NCBI RefSeq assembly: GCF_900128965.1
Contig: NZ_FQUL01000018.1
Location: 5,545-45,876, forward strand
Source of the DNA: Ferrithrix thermotolerans DSM 19514
GTDB taxonomy: Bacteria; Actinomycetota; Acidimicrobiia; Acidimicrobiales; Acidimicrobiaceae
Direction: 5' to 3'
DNA length: 40,332 nt
The notes below the pieces were generated by a model. That model was not told the origin of the DNA, made no database searches, and was given only the letters and a program-made list of their open reading frames with translations. How positions within the stretch are numbered: position 1 is the first letter of the stretch; each line of letters opens with the position of its first letter. Positions 1 through 7,678 of this stretch are shown piece by piece. Made by a program: the position numbers and the translations under genes.

Positions 1-259
1 TGGATTGGTCTTTGGTCCACGTTTTCGCGAGAGTGCCTTTGCACTTTGTTGGTCAATCACCCGTCTCCACTTAGGTGATCTGGGAGGAGAATAGTCCCTC
101 ACGCCGCAACAGCTCACCTTTTTGTCCCTGGGGACAAGAGTCATACTCCTTTAGGATCCTCGCCTTGTAGCTCGGAGAGAGTACCCGTCTTGTTGCTTTG
201 GGTGGGACCGTCACCTCTTGGGTTGTTCTGTTCTCCACGGTTTCATCGTACGTAGCCAT
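1..259 (-). pseudogene. IS3-type transposase OrfA, frameshifted and cut by window edge
   Basis: The minus-strand reading from ATG at 259 gives a basic helix-turn-helix protein of the OrfA type found in IS3-family elements (core RRVLSPSYKARILKEYD, then LLRREGLFSSQIT), and then meets TAA at 73-71. Skipping one base there (TAAG read as AAG) restores the family continuation: KWRRVIDQQSAKALSRKRG up to the window edge. The gene is therefore broken by a one-base insertion. It differs in sequence from the IS3-type copies at 468 and 40,092, so it is a different element. The OrfB half, if present, lies outside the window. The family assignment is by motif recognition only. Confidence 0.75.
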
Positions 260-467
260 CTCAACATCTCAGCCTTCTCGCCCTCATTAACTTATTGTTC
301 AATCTGCGTACACACTGATATTGAGACCTAGGGTGACTCCTCCTATGTAAGCCCGTAACTGGCGATGGGCGTCTCTAAAAGTCGACAGCGCTACTGAGGA
401 GCCCCCCAAAAACTAATCCACCCGATATGTGAGTTTTGCCTCCGAAGTAGATATGGAGGAAAACATC

Positions 468-722
468 ATGAAATCCAAGCGACACACCCCAGAACAGGTG
501 ACTAGAAAGCTTGCCGAGGGCGACAAGATGTTGAACGAAGGTAAAACTGTTACCGAGGTTGCTCGTCACCTAGTGGTGATAAAGACCACTTGGCATAGAT
601 GGAAGAACACCTACGGGGAAGTGAAAGCAACAGATGCCAAGAAGCTCAAAGAGCTCGAGATGGAAAATCGCAAGCTCGAGATCATGGTGGCTGAACTCAG
701 CCTAGACATGGCCATGATGTAG
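468..722 (+). CDS. IS3-family transposase OrfA (copy A)
   Basis: This 84-residue protein opens with MKSKRHTPEQV, contains a helix-turn-helix (EVARHL...TTWHRWKNTYG) and ends in a leucine-zipper-like segment (KKLKELEMENRKLE). That is the usual OrfA plan, which binds DNA and joins OrfB by programmed frameshifting. ATG 468 is preferred over the in-frame GTG at 429 because GGAGGA lies at 455-460. The TAG at 720 falls where the OrfA-OrfB junction is expected, and the family's usual end (LDIDML-like) is seen as LDMAMM. The copy at 40,092 is close to it. It probably has no function, since its OrfB is degraded. Confidence 0.7.
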   Translation: MKSKRHTPEQVTRKLAEGDKMLNEGKTVTEVARHLVVIKTTWHRWKNTYGEVKATDAKKLKELEMENRKLEIMVAELSLDMAMM

Positions 723-917
723 CAGTTAGCAACTTAGAAAGTTCTAGCCCCAATCCGTCGAGGTAAGCGGCGCCTTGGTTGTTGCTCAATCGGTTCGGCG
801 CATCAAAGGAGAAGAGTGTGTACAGTCACCGGTTAGCTACCGTCGACCCAGCGATTGATCCTCAAACGGCGAAAGGACAACACCGACGCTGAGATCACGA
901 AATTACTACATACCCTT
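723..917 (+). pseudogene. IS3-family OrfB N-terminal remnant
   Basis: In the same frame as orfA but broken by stops at 735-737 and in the 830s, the translation still reads RRRVCTVTG, then LPSTQRLILKRRKD and AEITKLLHTL. This matches the N-terminal helical part of IS3 OrfB (family pattern: RRVCRVTGQ..STQR..). The DDE integrase core is absent. Similarity stops around 917, so most of the gene is deleted or replaced. Confidence 0.55.
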
Positions 918-1484
918 GTCCTACTCCTCCTTGGTTGTGAGGCTCCTGCAAAGCGTGACGATCCCATTGCCCCCGCCTCTCGCCCTTTAGCCGTTCTCGC
1001 CAATGGCAGCACCAAAGAAGGGCCGATGGTGAGACGATCTACAGCTTTGGCACCCTGCCTGCCCACCTTGGAACCCTTACCAAAACAGGGTTGCCTTTAC
1101 CAAAGGAGTAATGACCGAGCAACTCTCGGTGCCAAACCTCTCTAAAACACAGAGTCTTTGAACTCAGTGGACCGCCAGAGCCCCTATCACTATTTCAGGA
1201 AAGTGATCCGAACAGTAAGACGCATCCCCGACAGACTATCTAATTTAGGGTACTATTGCTCGGGAGATTAGGCGTAGAATTGGGATATTACCGACAAGAT
1301 AAAGTAAGGAGATCGATTCACATAAGAGGCGGACTATGACCACGGTGCCCTATAGGGGAACCCACCAGAGGGATTACCAAATAAATCAAGCACACCGTCA
1401 AGATCTTCTCGCCCATGTAGAGACATCTGGAGCCTATTGTTTCTTGGGAGCCTTCTTATGGAGGCCACTGGAAATATAGAGACG
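918..1484. other. Gene-poor stretch after IS remnant
   Basis: About 570 bp with no gene that I can support. Open frames exist at 855-1145 (plus) and 833-1066 (minus), but they have no ribosome-binding site and no recognisable motifs, and they overlap the IS remnant. I looked for the missing right inverted repeat of the IS copy and did not find it. Confidence 0.4.
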
Positions 1485-2351
1485 CTACGATAGCTGAGCT
1501 ACGTACTCACTTAGCTTAGGCCACAGCTCTTTAGACCACGAGCCAAAATCTCTGCTCGACAAAAAGACCATAAAGCGCTCTATCTCAGGATCCACCCAGA
1601 CTAACGACCCTGACCGGCCAAAGTGCCCGTAAGTGTATCTTGAATTGGATACTCCACTCCAGTGCGGACTCTTGGAGTCCCTTATCTCAGCTCCCAATCC
1701 CCACTGATTATCCTTCATTAGCCCAAATCCAGGCAGCACTCCTGAAATTCCGGGGATGTAGGGAGTTGAGAGCAGTGAAAGTGAACGATAAGAGAGAAGT
1801 TTGGGCCCCGTCATCGCCTCGACCAGCATAACAAGGTCATCCACAGTCCCAACCAACCCTGTCGCCGCTCCGTTGCCACCGTTCACAAAGTGCTCCGAAG
1901 AAAAGTTAGTACCCTTCATTCCTGCAGGGACGATAACTGCATCCATCACATAGTCTTGGAACCTCATAGAGGTCACCTGTTCGAGATGGAGAGCGAGGAT
2001 CTCATACCCCAAGTTGGAATATATCCGCCGTCTTCCTACGGGTGAGATGAAGGAATGATCTTCAGCTGTAAGCGACGGAACACCGTCAGGTGCAATACCG
2101 GAAGAGTGAGATAGAAGCGAAGCCACAGTAACGCATTTGCCCTGTAGCACTTCATCTTCAGGTGAGACGCTTTCATCATCTACCGCCACCAAGAGAGCCA
2201 AGGCGGTAACAAGCTTGGTGACAGAAGCGAAAGGAGCTTTGAATCCGCCTTGCGACGAGAAATCGATCGACACTAATCCGTCTTTAGATATCTTGCCAAA
2301 GGCTAGTGCAAAGTCAAAACCATCCTCGATCGAAAGATCGTTGAAGTTCAC
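1485..2351 (-). CDS. Serine hydrolase, class C beta-lactamase/esterase family
   Basis: A 288-residue protein of the beta-lactamase/penicillin-binding fold. The catalytic SxxK is SVTK at 43-46 (in FASVTKLV). The YxN motif is YSN at 111-113, and a HxG-type third motif is HFGRSG at 243-248. The family also carries LLSHSSGI after the first helix, seen here at 79-86. No signal peptide is visible, so it is probably cytoplasmic. The start is GTG at 2351, just after a G-rich stretch, and 22 bp from the tRNA gene. The family includes esterases, D-aminopeptidases and lactamases, so the substrate cannot be told from sequence. At 288 residues it is short for the family. Confidence 0.8.
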   Translation of the reverse strand: MNFNDLSIEDGFDFALAFGKISKDGLVSIDFSSQGGFKAPFASVTKLVTALALLVAVDDESVSPEDEVLQGKCVTVASLLSHSSGIAPDGVPSLTAEDHSFISPVGRRRIYSNLGYEILALHLEQVTSMRFQDYVMDAVIVPAGMKGTNFSSEHFVNGGNGAATGLVGTVDDLVMLVEAMTGPKLLSYRSLSLLSTPYIPGISGVLPGFGLMKDNQWGLGAEIRDSKSPHWSGVSNSRYTYGHFGRSGSLVWVDPEIERFMVFLSSRDFGSWSKELWPKLSEYVAQLS

Positions 2352-2373
2352 CTTGCCCCCAAATCTTCACCAG

Positions 2374-2456
2374 TACCCGAGGCGGGACTCGAACCCGCAT
2401 GGCCTTGCGGCCCGGGGGGTTTAAGCCCCCTGCGTCTACCATTCCGCCACCCGGGC
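2374..2456 (-). tRNA. tRNA-Leu (anticodon UAA)
   Basis: The minus-strand sequence folds as a class II tRNA of 83 nt. The acceptor stem GCCCGGG pairs with CTCGGGT, including two G-U pairs. The D-arm contains GGCGGAATGGTAGACGC. The anticodon stem GGGGG/CCCCC encloses CTTAAAC (anticodon TAA). There is a long variable arm and a T-arm with GGTTCGAGTCC. The 3' CCA is not encoded (ACTG follows), so it must be added after transcription. A -10-like TATAGT lies about 15-20 bp upstream. Confidence 0.95.
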
Positions 2457-2538
2457 GGGTAACTAACAAATACTATAACCTACCAACAGCGCTATGGCGG
2501 TAGTTCCCCCGATAGGGAAAGACTTCCGATTAAGGAGC

Positions 2539-3012
2539 TTAGGGGTTCAGAGAGATTTTCTTGGCTACCCACTCCCCAACAGGATTAAAGCCACCAACCA
2601 AGTAGTAAGCGAGATGAGAATGAAGGCACTTAACTCCGTTTTTCGCCCCTCCAACCCCTCCTGCAGCCAGATAACGATCTCCGTAGTGTGCTACTAGGGA
2701 GTTTCGTCCCGCTCGATAGGCATTGTGGATCGAAGGAAGAACACTGCTAAATACACGCTCCGCCTCAGATACACCACCTTGGGATTCGAGCCGACCTACA
2801 GCCCTTATCAGATCTCTGTCAACCAGCCAAAACCAGTCCGGGTTTGGATATCCGCTGGGGCGTATAGGGAAAGATTCTATGACTAGGGCTCTACCTTTTT
2901 CACTACGAAGTGCCACCCTGAAAGGAATGGTTGGGGCTCTGCCAATCAGTTCCCCAACCTCGGAACCCTCACGTTCACTCGATACAAAAGCTGCTGGAAT
3001 CTCAAAATCCAT
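2539..3012 (-). CDS. DUF501 family protein
   Basis: A 157-residue protein matching the actinobacterial DUF501 family. It has an N-terminal region with GRAP...RVALRSEKGRALVIES, a central LIRAVGRLESQG, and the diagnostic VKCLHSHLAYYLVGGFNP near the C-terminus. The function of the family is unknown. A longer reading from 3108 would overlap coxG by about 90 bp. I prefer ATG 3012, which is 7 bp after the coxG stop and preceded by a purine-rich AGGAGGAGGAAGAGG. In many actinobacteria DUF501 follows eno and ftsB; here those two are at 17 kb, so the trio is split and the gene rides at the end of the cox maturation operon. Confidence 0.75.
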   Translation of the reverse strand: MDFEIPAAFVSSEREGSEVGELIGRAPTIPFRVALRSEKGRALVIESFPIRPSGYPNPDWFWLVDRDLIRAVGRLESQGGVSEAERVFSSVLPSIHNAYRAGRNSLVAHYGDRYLAAGGVGGAKNGVKCLHSHLAYYLVGGFNPVGEWVAKKISLNP

Positions 3013-3019
3013 GGAGACT

Positions 3020-3745
3020 CTACTTCCTCTTCCTCCTCCTAAGGAGTACTCCCAGTACGACTGCGACCGCAAATACCGGAAGAAGTCTTTTTGCGACTGG
3101 TTTTGCAACCAGCGAAAGTGCGTTTAACTCCTTCCCTTCCTTTCTCTCGTGCCGCTCGGCCATAACCTTATTTACACTACGGACGGTCGTTTCATCGGCT
3201 AGATTTGAATCCTTTACCTCAGTCAAACTCTCTCCAGTTGCGCCTTCAGGTAGTTTGAGCTCTTCCGTCCTATCACCTAGAGCATCAGAGCTTCCACCTT
3301 TCACCCCAAGAACCTCTTCCTCAAGGTTCTCGACGAACTGTTCGACCAGTTTCTGACTTACATCGGCAAGCACTCCTCGTCCAAACTGTGCAACCCTTCC
3401 AGAGATGGTGAGGTTAAGGTGGATTTTACACACCGTCTTGCCGTCTACCTCGGTAAGTTCGGCGGTAATATCAGCTGTCGCATTACCCTGGCCCTTGGTA
3501 TCGCGTCCCTCTGCACGCAGCACTGCACGATGCGCCGTGTCGTCTTTTTCCGCAAACCTTAGCTTTCCCCTGTAGGTGGAGGTTATGGGACCGACCTTGA
3601 TTTTTACAGAACCGACATAGTCCTCCCCCGACACCTCCTCTAGCTTTGCACCTGGCATGCAGGGAGCGATCTTTTCCAGGTCGGTTAGCGTCCGCCACGC
3701 TTGCTCGAGCGGAACGGAAACCGTAAACTCATTATTTATCTCCAT
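3020..3745 (-). CDS. coxG: CoxG-type SRPBCC protein (CO dehydrogenase subunit G family)
   Basis: A 241-residue protein with a CoxG/SRPBCC domain over about residues 1-150. Typical segments are the EFTVSVPLEQAWRTLTDLEKIA opening, CMPGAKLEE, the VGPI..TYRGKL strand and RVAQFGRGVLADVS. A charged linker follows, then one hydrophobic helix and a basic tail (LLPVFAVAVVLGVLL then RRRKRK) at the C-terminus. That suggests a tail anchor on the inner face of the membrane, in keeping with the proposed role of CoxG in recruiting CO dehydrogenase to the membrane. ATG 3745 is chosen because GGAGG lies 8 bp upstream; it overlaps the mocA stop by 10 bp, as expected inside an operon. Confidence 0.85.
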   Translation of the reverse strand: MEINNEFTVSVPLEQAWRTLTDLEKIAPCMPGAKLEEVSGEDYVGSVKIKVGPITSTYRGKLRFAEKDDTAHRAVLRAEGRDTKGQGNATADITAELTEVDGKTVCKIHLNLTISGRVAQFGRGVLADVSQKLVEQFVENLEEEVLGVKGGSSDALGDRTEELKLPEGATGESLTEVKDSNLADETTVRSVNKVMAERHERKEGKELNALSLVAKPVAKRLLPVFAVAVVLGVLLRRRKRK

Positions 3746-4314
3746 CGCTTTAAGTCCTCCACCGTGTCGATGTCGTAGTGCGATCCCTCGCACTCAATAC
3801 ACTCCACCATATCCTGCATTACCCTAAGCAAGTTACGCGCGCCTTCATCCCCTGTCCTTGGTAGCTCATCAAATAACTCTCGGCCTATCCGCACTGGGTT
3901 GCGACGCATTCCGTTGTAGCAGGCCATAGCGAGTTGAGATCCTCTCTGTGCCGCAAGCAGACTCCAACAAGAACTAGTCACAAAGGGCTGGTCTCCCAAC
4001 CCCACTACAATAAAGTCTGCGTCTACCTCTCGTGCAAATGACACCCCCAAATGCAAAGAGGTACCCATACCGTCCCTCCAACAGTCGTTATAGAGTAGGT
4101 TCATACCCGTTGGAACAAAGGGTGACAGATCAACGCATCCCTGAACCACGATCTTGTACTTCAGATTCTCCGACCTGTAAAGGGCCAAGATCGACCTTGA
4201 TACAATAGGCGTGCCTTCTATCGAACTAAGAAGTTTATGTTGTCCACCCCTGAAGCGGCTGCCCGACCCAGCCGCCAGGAGAACCCCCACGCCGGTTTCG
4301 TCTCCGCTCTTCAT
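3736..4314 (-). CDS. mocA: MocA/MobA-like molybdenum cofactor nucleotidyltransferase
   Basis: A 192-residue GT-A fold nucleotidyltransferase. The nucleotide-binding signature LLAAGSGSRFRGGQHKLL is at 12-29, and the metal-binding GLGDQPF at 105-111. Enzymes of this group join CTP (or GTP) to molybdopterin, giving the dinucleotide cofactor used by the xanthine oxidase family. The GLGDQP form and the cox context point to the CTP-using MocA type. The ATG overlaps the xdhC stop (ATGA) and the 3' end overlaps coxG, so it is translationally coupled on both sides. It most likely supplies the MCD cofactor for the Mo large subunits encoded nearby. Confidence 0.85.
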   Translation of the reverse strand: MKSGDETGVGVLLAAGSGSRFRGGQHKLLSSIEGTPIVSRSILALYRSENLKYKIVVQGCVDLSPFVPTGMNLLYNDCWRDGMGTSLHLGVSFAREVDADFIVVGLGDQPFVTSSCWSLLAAQRGSQLAMACYNGMRRNPVRIGRELFDELPRTGDEGARNLLRVMQDMVECIECEGSHYDIDTVEDLKRWR

Positions 4315-5522
4315 TGATCTTTGTGAATGCGTCCTTGACTTCGTTGAAGATTTGGAACAGCTTTACCTTCCCGGTTCGCAATGATCTCTGCTACGATTGA
4401 GATCGCTGTCTCCTCGGGGGTGCGGGCACCGATGTCTATCCCTATAGGTCCGTGCACTCTTGAAGATATCTCATGTTCGCTCACTCCAGCTGCCACGAGC
4501 CTCTTAACCCTTTCATCGTGGGTTCTTCTAGAACCCATGGCTCCTATGTAACCTACTTCGGTTTCAACAGCCGCGCAGATAGCAGGAACGTCAAACTTGG
4601 GATCGTGAGTTAACACACACAGCGCATCCCTCGGTGAAAGCGCAGAGCCAACCTTTTCTAGGTAGCGATCTGGCCAGCTCACGACTACCTCATCTGCAAA
4701 GGGAAAACGTTCACTCGTCGCAAACAATGGTCTCGCATCACACACGGTTACCTCATATCCGAGTACTTTTGCAACCCTGGCTAGAGCAGCTGTGAAGTCG
4801 ACTGCACCAAATATGATCATCTTTGCCGGCGACGCATAAACGTCGTAAAGTACTCCTACCTCTTGAGCTCTGGACTGACCCAGACGCCCGTAGTGTCGTC
4901 TAGAGCTCTTTCCGAGTGACAAAAAGGCAGCCGCATCCCGAGAGACCACCCGATCAAGGTCCGGATTGCCTAAACTGCCTATCAAGGTGCCATCGCCTCT
5001 GACTAGCATCTGAGCTCCCACCTCAGGCAGGCGAACCTTTTGGTTCATCTCTGAGAAGTACTCAGAGTCCTGGCTCGTCCCATCTGCCGCAAATACCGTC
5101 GCTAAGACAAACGGGGTTTTGTTGTCGAGCAACTTGGCTACCTCTTCGAGGTGGTTAGGTGGATTTGGCTGAACCATGATGTGCAAGGTTCCACCGCAGG
5201 TGAGTCCCACAGCAAAGGCCTCATCGTCGGAGTATCCATACTCTAAGGTACGCGCACAGCTAATTGGGGTCGTCGTAGAAGCCACTACACCCAAAGAGCG
5301 CGTCAGAACTTCATCCGCACCTAAAGCTGAAAGCGCCTCAACAACTACAGCTCCCTCAACACAGCCGCCAGAGACCGATCCAACCACCTCAGCCTCTTCA
5401 CTTACCGCCATAGTGGCACCAATGTCTCTAGGGCTAGAACCCTCCGTACCTACCACGGTGGCAAGAGCAAACCTCTTACCTTGTCGCTGCCAACTTAGGA
5501 CCGTGTCGATTATCTCCCGCAT
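4311..5522 (-). CDS. XdhC/CoxI family cofactor maturation protein
   Basis: A 403-residue protein with the two-part XdhC plan. The N-terminal XdhC/CoxI domain contains LATVVGTEGSSPRDIGATM (20-38) and GSVSGGCVEG. The C-terminal Rossmann domain contains MIIFGAVDFTAAL, YIGAMGSRRTHDER and GPIGIDIGARTPEE. XdhC proteins bind molybdenum cofactor, promote its sulfuration and insert it into xanthine-oxidase-family enzymes. The start ATG at 5522 has AGAGGTGATC just upstream and lies inside the end of coxE (47-bp overlap). A later start would remove the conserved LATVV strand. The usual GAVDHAAAL is GAVDFTAAL here, so the His is replaced by Phe. Confidence 0.85.
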   Translation of the reverse strand: MREIIDTVLSWQRQGKRFALATVVGTEGSSPRDIGATMAVSEEAEVVGSVSGGCVEGAVVVEALSALGADEVLTRSLGVVASTTTPISCARTLEYGYSDDEAFAVGLTCGGTLHIMVQPNPPNHLEEVAKLLDNKTPFVLATVFAADGTSQDSEYFSEMNQKVRLPEVGAQMLVRGDGTLIGSLGNPDLDRVVSRDAAAFLSLGKSSRRHYGRLGQSRAQEVGVLYDVYASPAKMIIFGAVDFTAALARVAKVLGYEVTVCDARPLFATSERFPFADEVVVSWPDRYLEKVGSALSPRDALCVLTHDPKFDVPAICAAVETEVGYIGAMGSRRTHDERVKRLVAAGVSEHEISSRVHGPIGIDIGARTPEETAISIVAEIIANREGKAVPNLQRSQGRIHKDQ

Positions 5523-6615
5523 GACTGATCACCTCTACTAACTTCTCCAACGAGTCCAAACAGTGCCCGTCCAAAAACTCATCGACATAAGGAAGAGCTG
5601 CGGACATACCTCTGGTCAGAGGTTGGTACCCTGGCGTTGCCTTAAGTGGATTCACCCAGATGACACTGTGTGCAACCCTTGCAAGCCTCTCCATCTCTTT
5701 CGCCATAACTTCAGGATCTCCCCTATCCCATCCATCCGACAAAAGCACAACGATCGACCCCCGAGCTAGGCCCCGCACTCCGTATAAAGAATTGAAAACC
5801 CCAAGAGACTCTCCAAGGCGAGTTCCCCCAGACCAGTCCTTGACGGCATCCGCCGCCCTTTGCATTGCAAGTTCGAGATCGGATCCATAAAGCTCCTTAG
5901 TTATCCTGGTTAGACGGGTGCCGATGGTAAACACCTCAGCACTGGCTCCCCATAAGGAGGCTTGAGCAAAGCGGATAAGAACTCTGGAATAGGGTTCCAT
6001 TGACCCTGACACATCACACAATATCACCAACTTTCGCTTACGCAAGCCTTTGGATTTCCTAGCCATAGTTATCGTCTCGCCATCGTGTCTAATAATCTCG
6101 GCTATCGACTTGCGCATATCAAGCCTTCGGCCTACCGGTGACCGTCTCTCCCGAAGCGATCTTCGCATCGGAGGCGAGAACTTGATCTTTCGTATGAGGT
6201 CCAAAATCTCGTTCGCCTCCTTCTCATCCATCTCTCCGAAGTCCTTATGCCTCAGAACCTCTCGAGATGAAAAACGAAGTGTCTTTACCTCTTCACCTTC
6301 TTCTAACGCTTCGCCGCCATCGGTGGGTTCTTCGTCATCTTCGATCAAAATCGTAACCGACTCTTTCTTAACCGCAGAGGCTGAGGCGTGAGGTGCCACC
6401 CCAAAGTACATCTCGAACGCACGATTGAATCTATCTAGATCAGCGACCTTGAACAACAGGGTCGAGCGTGCCGCCCAATACACCTCCTCCAGGTCTCCTA
6501 GATCTAGCAGGGATAGCGATTTAGAGAACAGCACCGATGATGTAACGGGGACGCTTAGTCCGGACTCTCGTAGCGTGCTAGCGAAGCCAAGCGCAATCTC
6601 AAGAGGCGTAGCCAC
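5476..6615 (-). CDS. coxE: CoxE, von Willebrand factor A domain protein
   Basis: A 379-residue CoxE-like protein. The N-terminal half is helical with an acidic patch (EDDEEPTDGGEALEEGEE, about 92-109). The C-terminal half is a VWA domain with a complete MIDAS: DVSGSM at 201-206, GGTRLGES around 263-270 and LSDGWDRGD around 292-300. In Oligotropha CoxE works with the AAA+ ATPase CoxD in building the active-site metal centre. The start is GTG, one base after the coxD stop, so the two are a coupled pair. No cysteine-rich or membrane segment is visible. Confidence 0.9.
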   Translation of the reverse strand: MATPLEIALGFASTLRESGLSVPVTSSVLFSKSLSLLDLGDLEEVYWAARSTLLFKVADLDRFNRAFEMYFGVAPHASASAVKKESVTILIEDDEEPTDGGEALEEGEEVKTLRFSSREVLRHKDFGEMDEKEANEILDLIRKIKFSPPMRRSLRERRSPVGRRLDMRKSIAEIIRHDGETITMARKSKGLRKRKLVILCDVSGSMEPYSRVLIRFAQASLWGASAEVFTIGTRLTRITKELYGSDLELAMQRAADAVKDWSGGTRLGESLGVFNSLYGVRGLARGSIVVLLSDGWDRGDPEVMAKEMERLARVAHSVIWVNPLKATPGYQPLTRGMSAALPYVDEFLDGHCLDSLEKLVEVISHAGDNRHGPKLAATR

Positions 6616-6616
6616 C

Positions 6617-7558
6617 TTACTTTACACGCTCCAACGCCGTTCGTATCAAGCTCGAGAGATCAAGGTCCTTGACGCGAGCCTCGTCCTCTCTGTACTTCAC
6701 CAAAACACCTAGGGTCTTGGCAAACACTTCTGCATCGATCTCGTCACTTCCTAGAAGGGACAACGATCGCGCCCAATCGATGGCCTCTGCGATGCCGGGA
6801 GGCTTATACACTCCAAGTCGCCTGACCTCCTGAGTGATGGTGGCTACCTGGGATACCAGCACCTCACTTACCCCAGGTGCTTTTCTCTTTATGATTTCAA
6901 GCTCTCTATCAAAAGAAGGATGCTCAACCCAGTGATATAGACAGCGACGTTTCAAAGCGTCATGCACATCTCTAGTTCTATTGGAGGTAAGAATCGTAAT
7001 GGGAGCCCGTTCAGAAGTCAGCCTACCCAACTCCGGTATCGTCACAGCGTTCTCAGACAAAATCTCCAAGAGGTAAGCTTCAAATTCGTCGTCCGCCCGG
7101 TCTATCTCGTCTATTAGAAGAACTGGCGGGAGCAACTCTGAGTCTTTGACGGTATAGTTCTCACTGTCCAGTGCCCTAAGTAGAGGGCGTCTCACCAAAA
7201 AGCGCTCCGAAAAAAGCTCGTCTTCAAGCTGTTCGAGGTTTTCATCTGACTCTACTCCTCGGACAAGCTCTCTGGTTCTGATATGCAGAAGCTGTCTGGA
7301 GTAATCCCACTCGTAAACGGCCTGTGATACATCGATACCTTCATAACACTGAAGTCTGATCAGCGGAACACCCAGCCAAGTAGACACAGCCTTTGCAACC
7401 TCTGTCTTTCCAACGCCGGCGTCGCCTTCTAACAACAGCGGACGCTCAAGAGCAATTGCTAGGTAAAGTGCAGTAGCTAGACCTTCGTCCGCTACGTAGT
7501 CCTGTCTATCTAGAACTTCTACGAGTTCCTTAGGACCGCTAACCCCAAAGTAATTCAT
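6617..7558 (-). CDS. coxD: CoxD, MoxR-type AAA+ ATPase
   Basis: A 313-residue MoxR/CoxD ATPase. Walker A is GDAGVGKT at 45-52, Walker B is LLIDEID at 147-153, and sensor 1/arginine-finger features lie in ILTSNRTRDVHDALKRR. In the CO dehydrogenase system CoxD is a chaperone-like ATPase acting on the apo-enzyme to complete its metal centre. Here it heads the maturation cluster, directly before coxE. It is separated from coxM by 120 bp holding an intrinsic terminator, so it needs read-through or its own promoter. Length and motif order are normal for the family. Confidence 0.9.
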   Translation of the reverse strand: MNYFGVSGPKELVEVLDRQDYVADEGLATALYLAIALERPLLLEGDAGVGKTEVAKAVSTWLGVPLIRLQCYEGIDVSQAVYEWDYSRQLLHIRTRELVRGVESDENLEQLEDELFSERFLVRRPLLRALDSENYTVKDSELLPPVLLIDEIDRADDEFEAYLLEILSENAVTIPELGRLTSERAPITILTSNRTRDVHDALKRRCLYHWVEHPSFDRELEIIKRKAPGVSEVLVSQVATITQEVRRLGVYKPPGIAEAIDWARSLSLLGSDEIDAEVFAKTLGVLVKYREDEARVKDLDLSSLIRTALERVK

Positions 7559-7618
7559 CAGCTAAAACGTCCTCATCGTTCAGGTCAAAACATACAACCA
7601 TCTCCACGGTATCGGGGC

Positions 7619-7659
7619 AAAAAGAAGATTGAGCCTCGAGTAACAGTTCCCGAGGCTCA
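7619..7659 (-). terminator. Intrinsic terminator after coxM
   Basis: On the minus strand, TGAGCCTCG (7659-7651) pairs perfectly with CGAGGCTCA (7638-7630) across a 12-nt loop. The stem is followed by TCTTCTTTTT. The hairpin starts about 20 nt after the coxM stop and divides the structural genes (coxSLM) from the maturation genes (coxDE...). Confidence 0.8.
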
Positions 7660-7678
7660 GTCCCGACGATAGTCCGAC

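Larger units (their letters stand above)
395..917 (+). mobile_element. Decayed IS3-family element, copy A (left end, orfA, orfB remnant)
   Basis: The left end is taken as TGAGGAGCCCCCC at 395, because that is where similarity to the copy at 40,019 begins. The two copies align without gaps through the end sequence, the leader and orfA. Downstream of orfA, an in-frame reading with stops still resembles the start of IS3 OrfB up to about 917. After that I see no transposase similarity and no recognisable right terminal repeat, so the element is truncated on its right side. Confidence 0.7.

Noticed and set aside
833-1145. Opposed ORFs after the IS3 remnant
   Set aside because: They overlap each other and the decayed orfB frame and have no start signals; they look like chance open frames.
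2539-3108. Longer 189-aa version of the DUF501 protein
   Set aside because: It would overlap coxG by about 90 bp, and its extra N-terminus is just the coxG tail read in another frame; ATG 3012 fits the operon.
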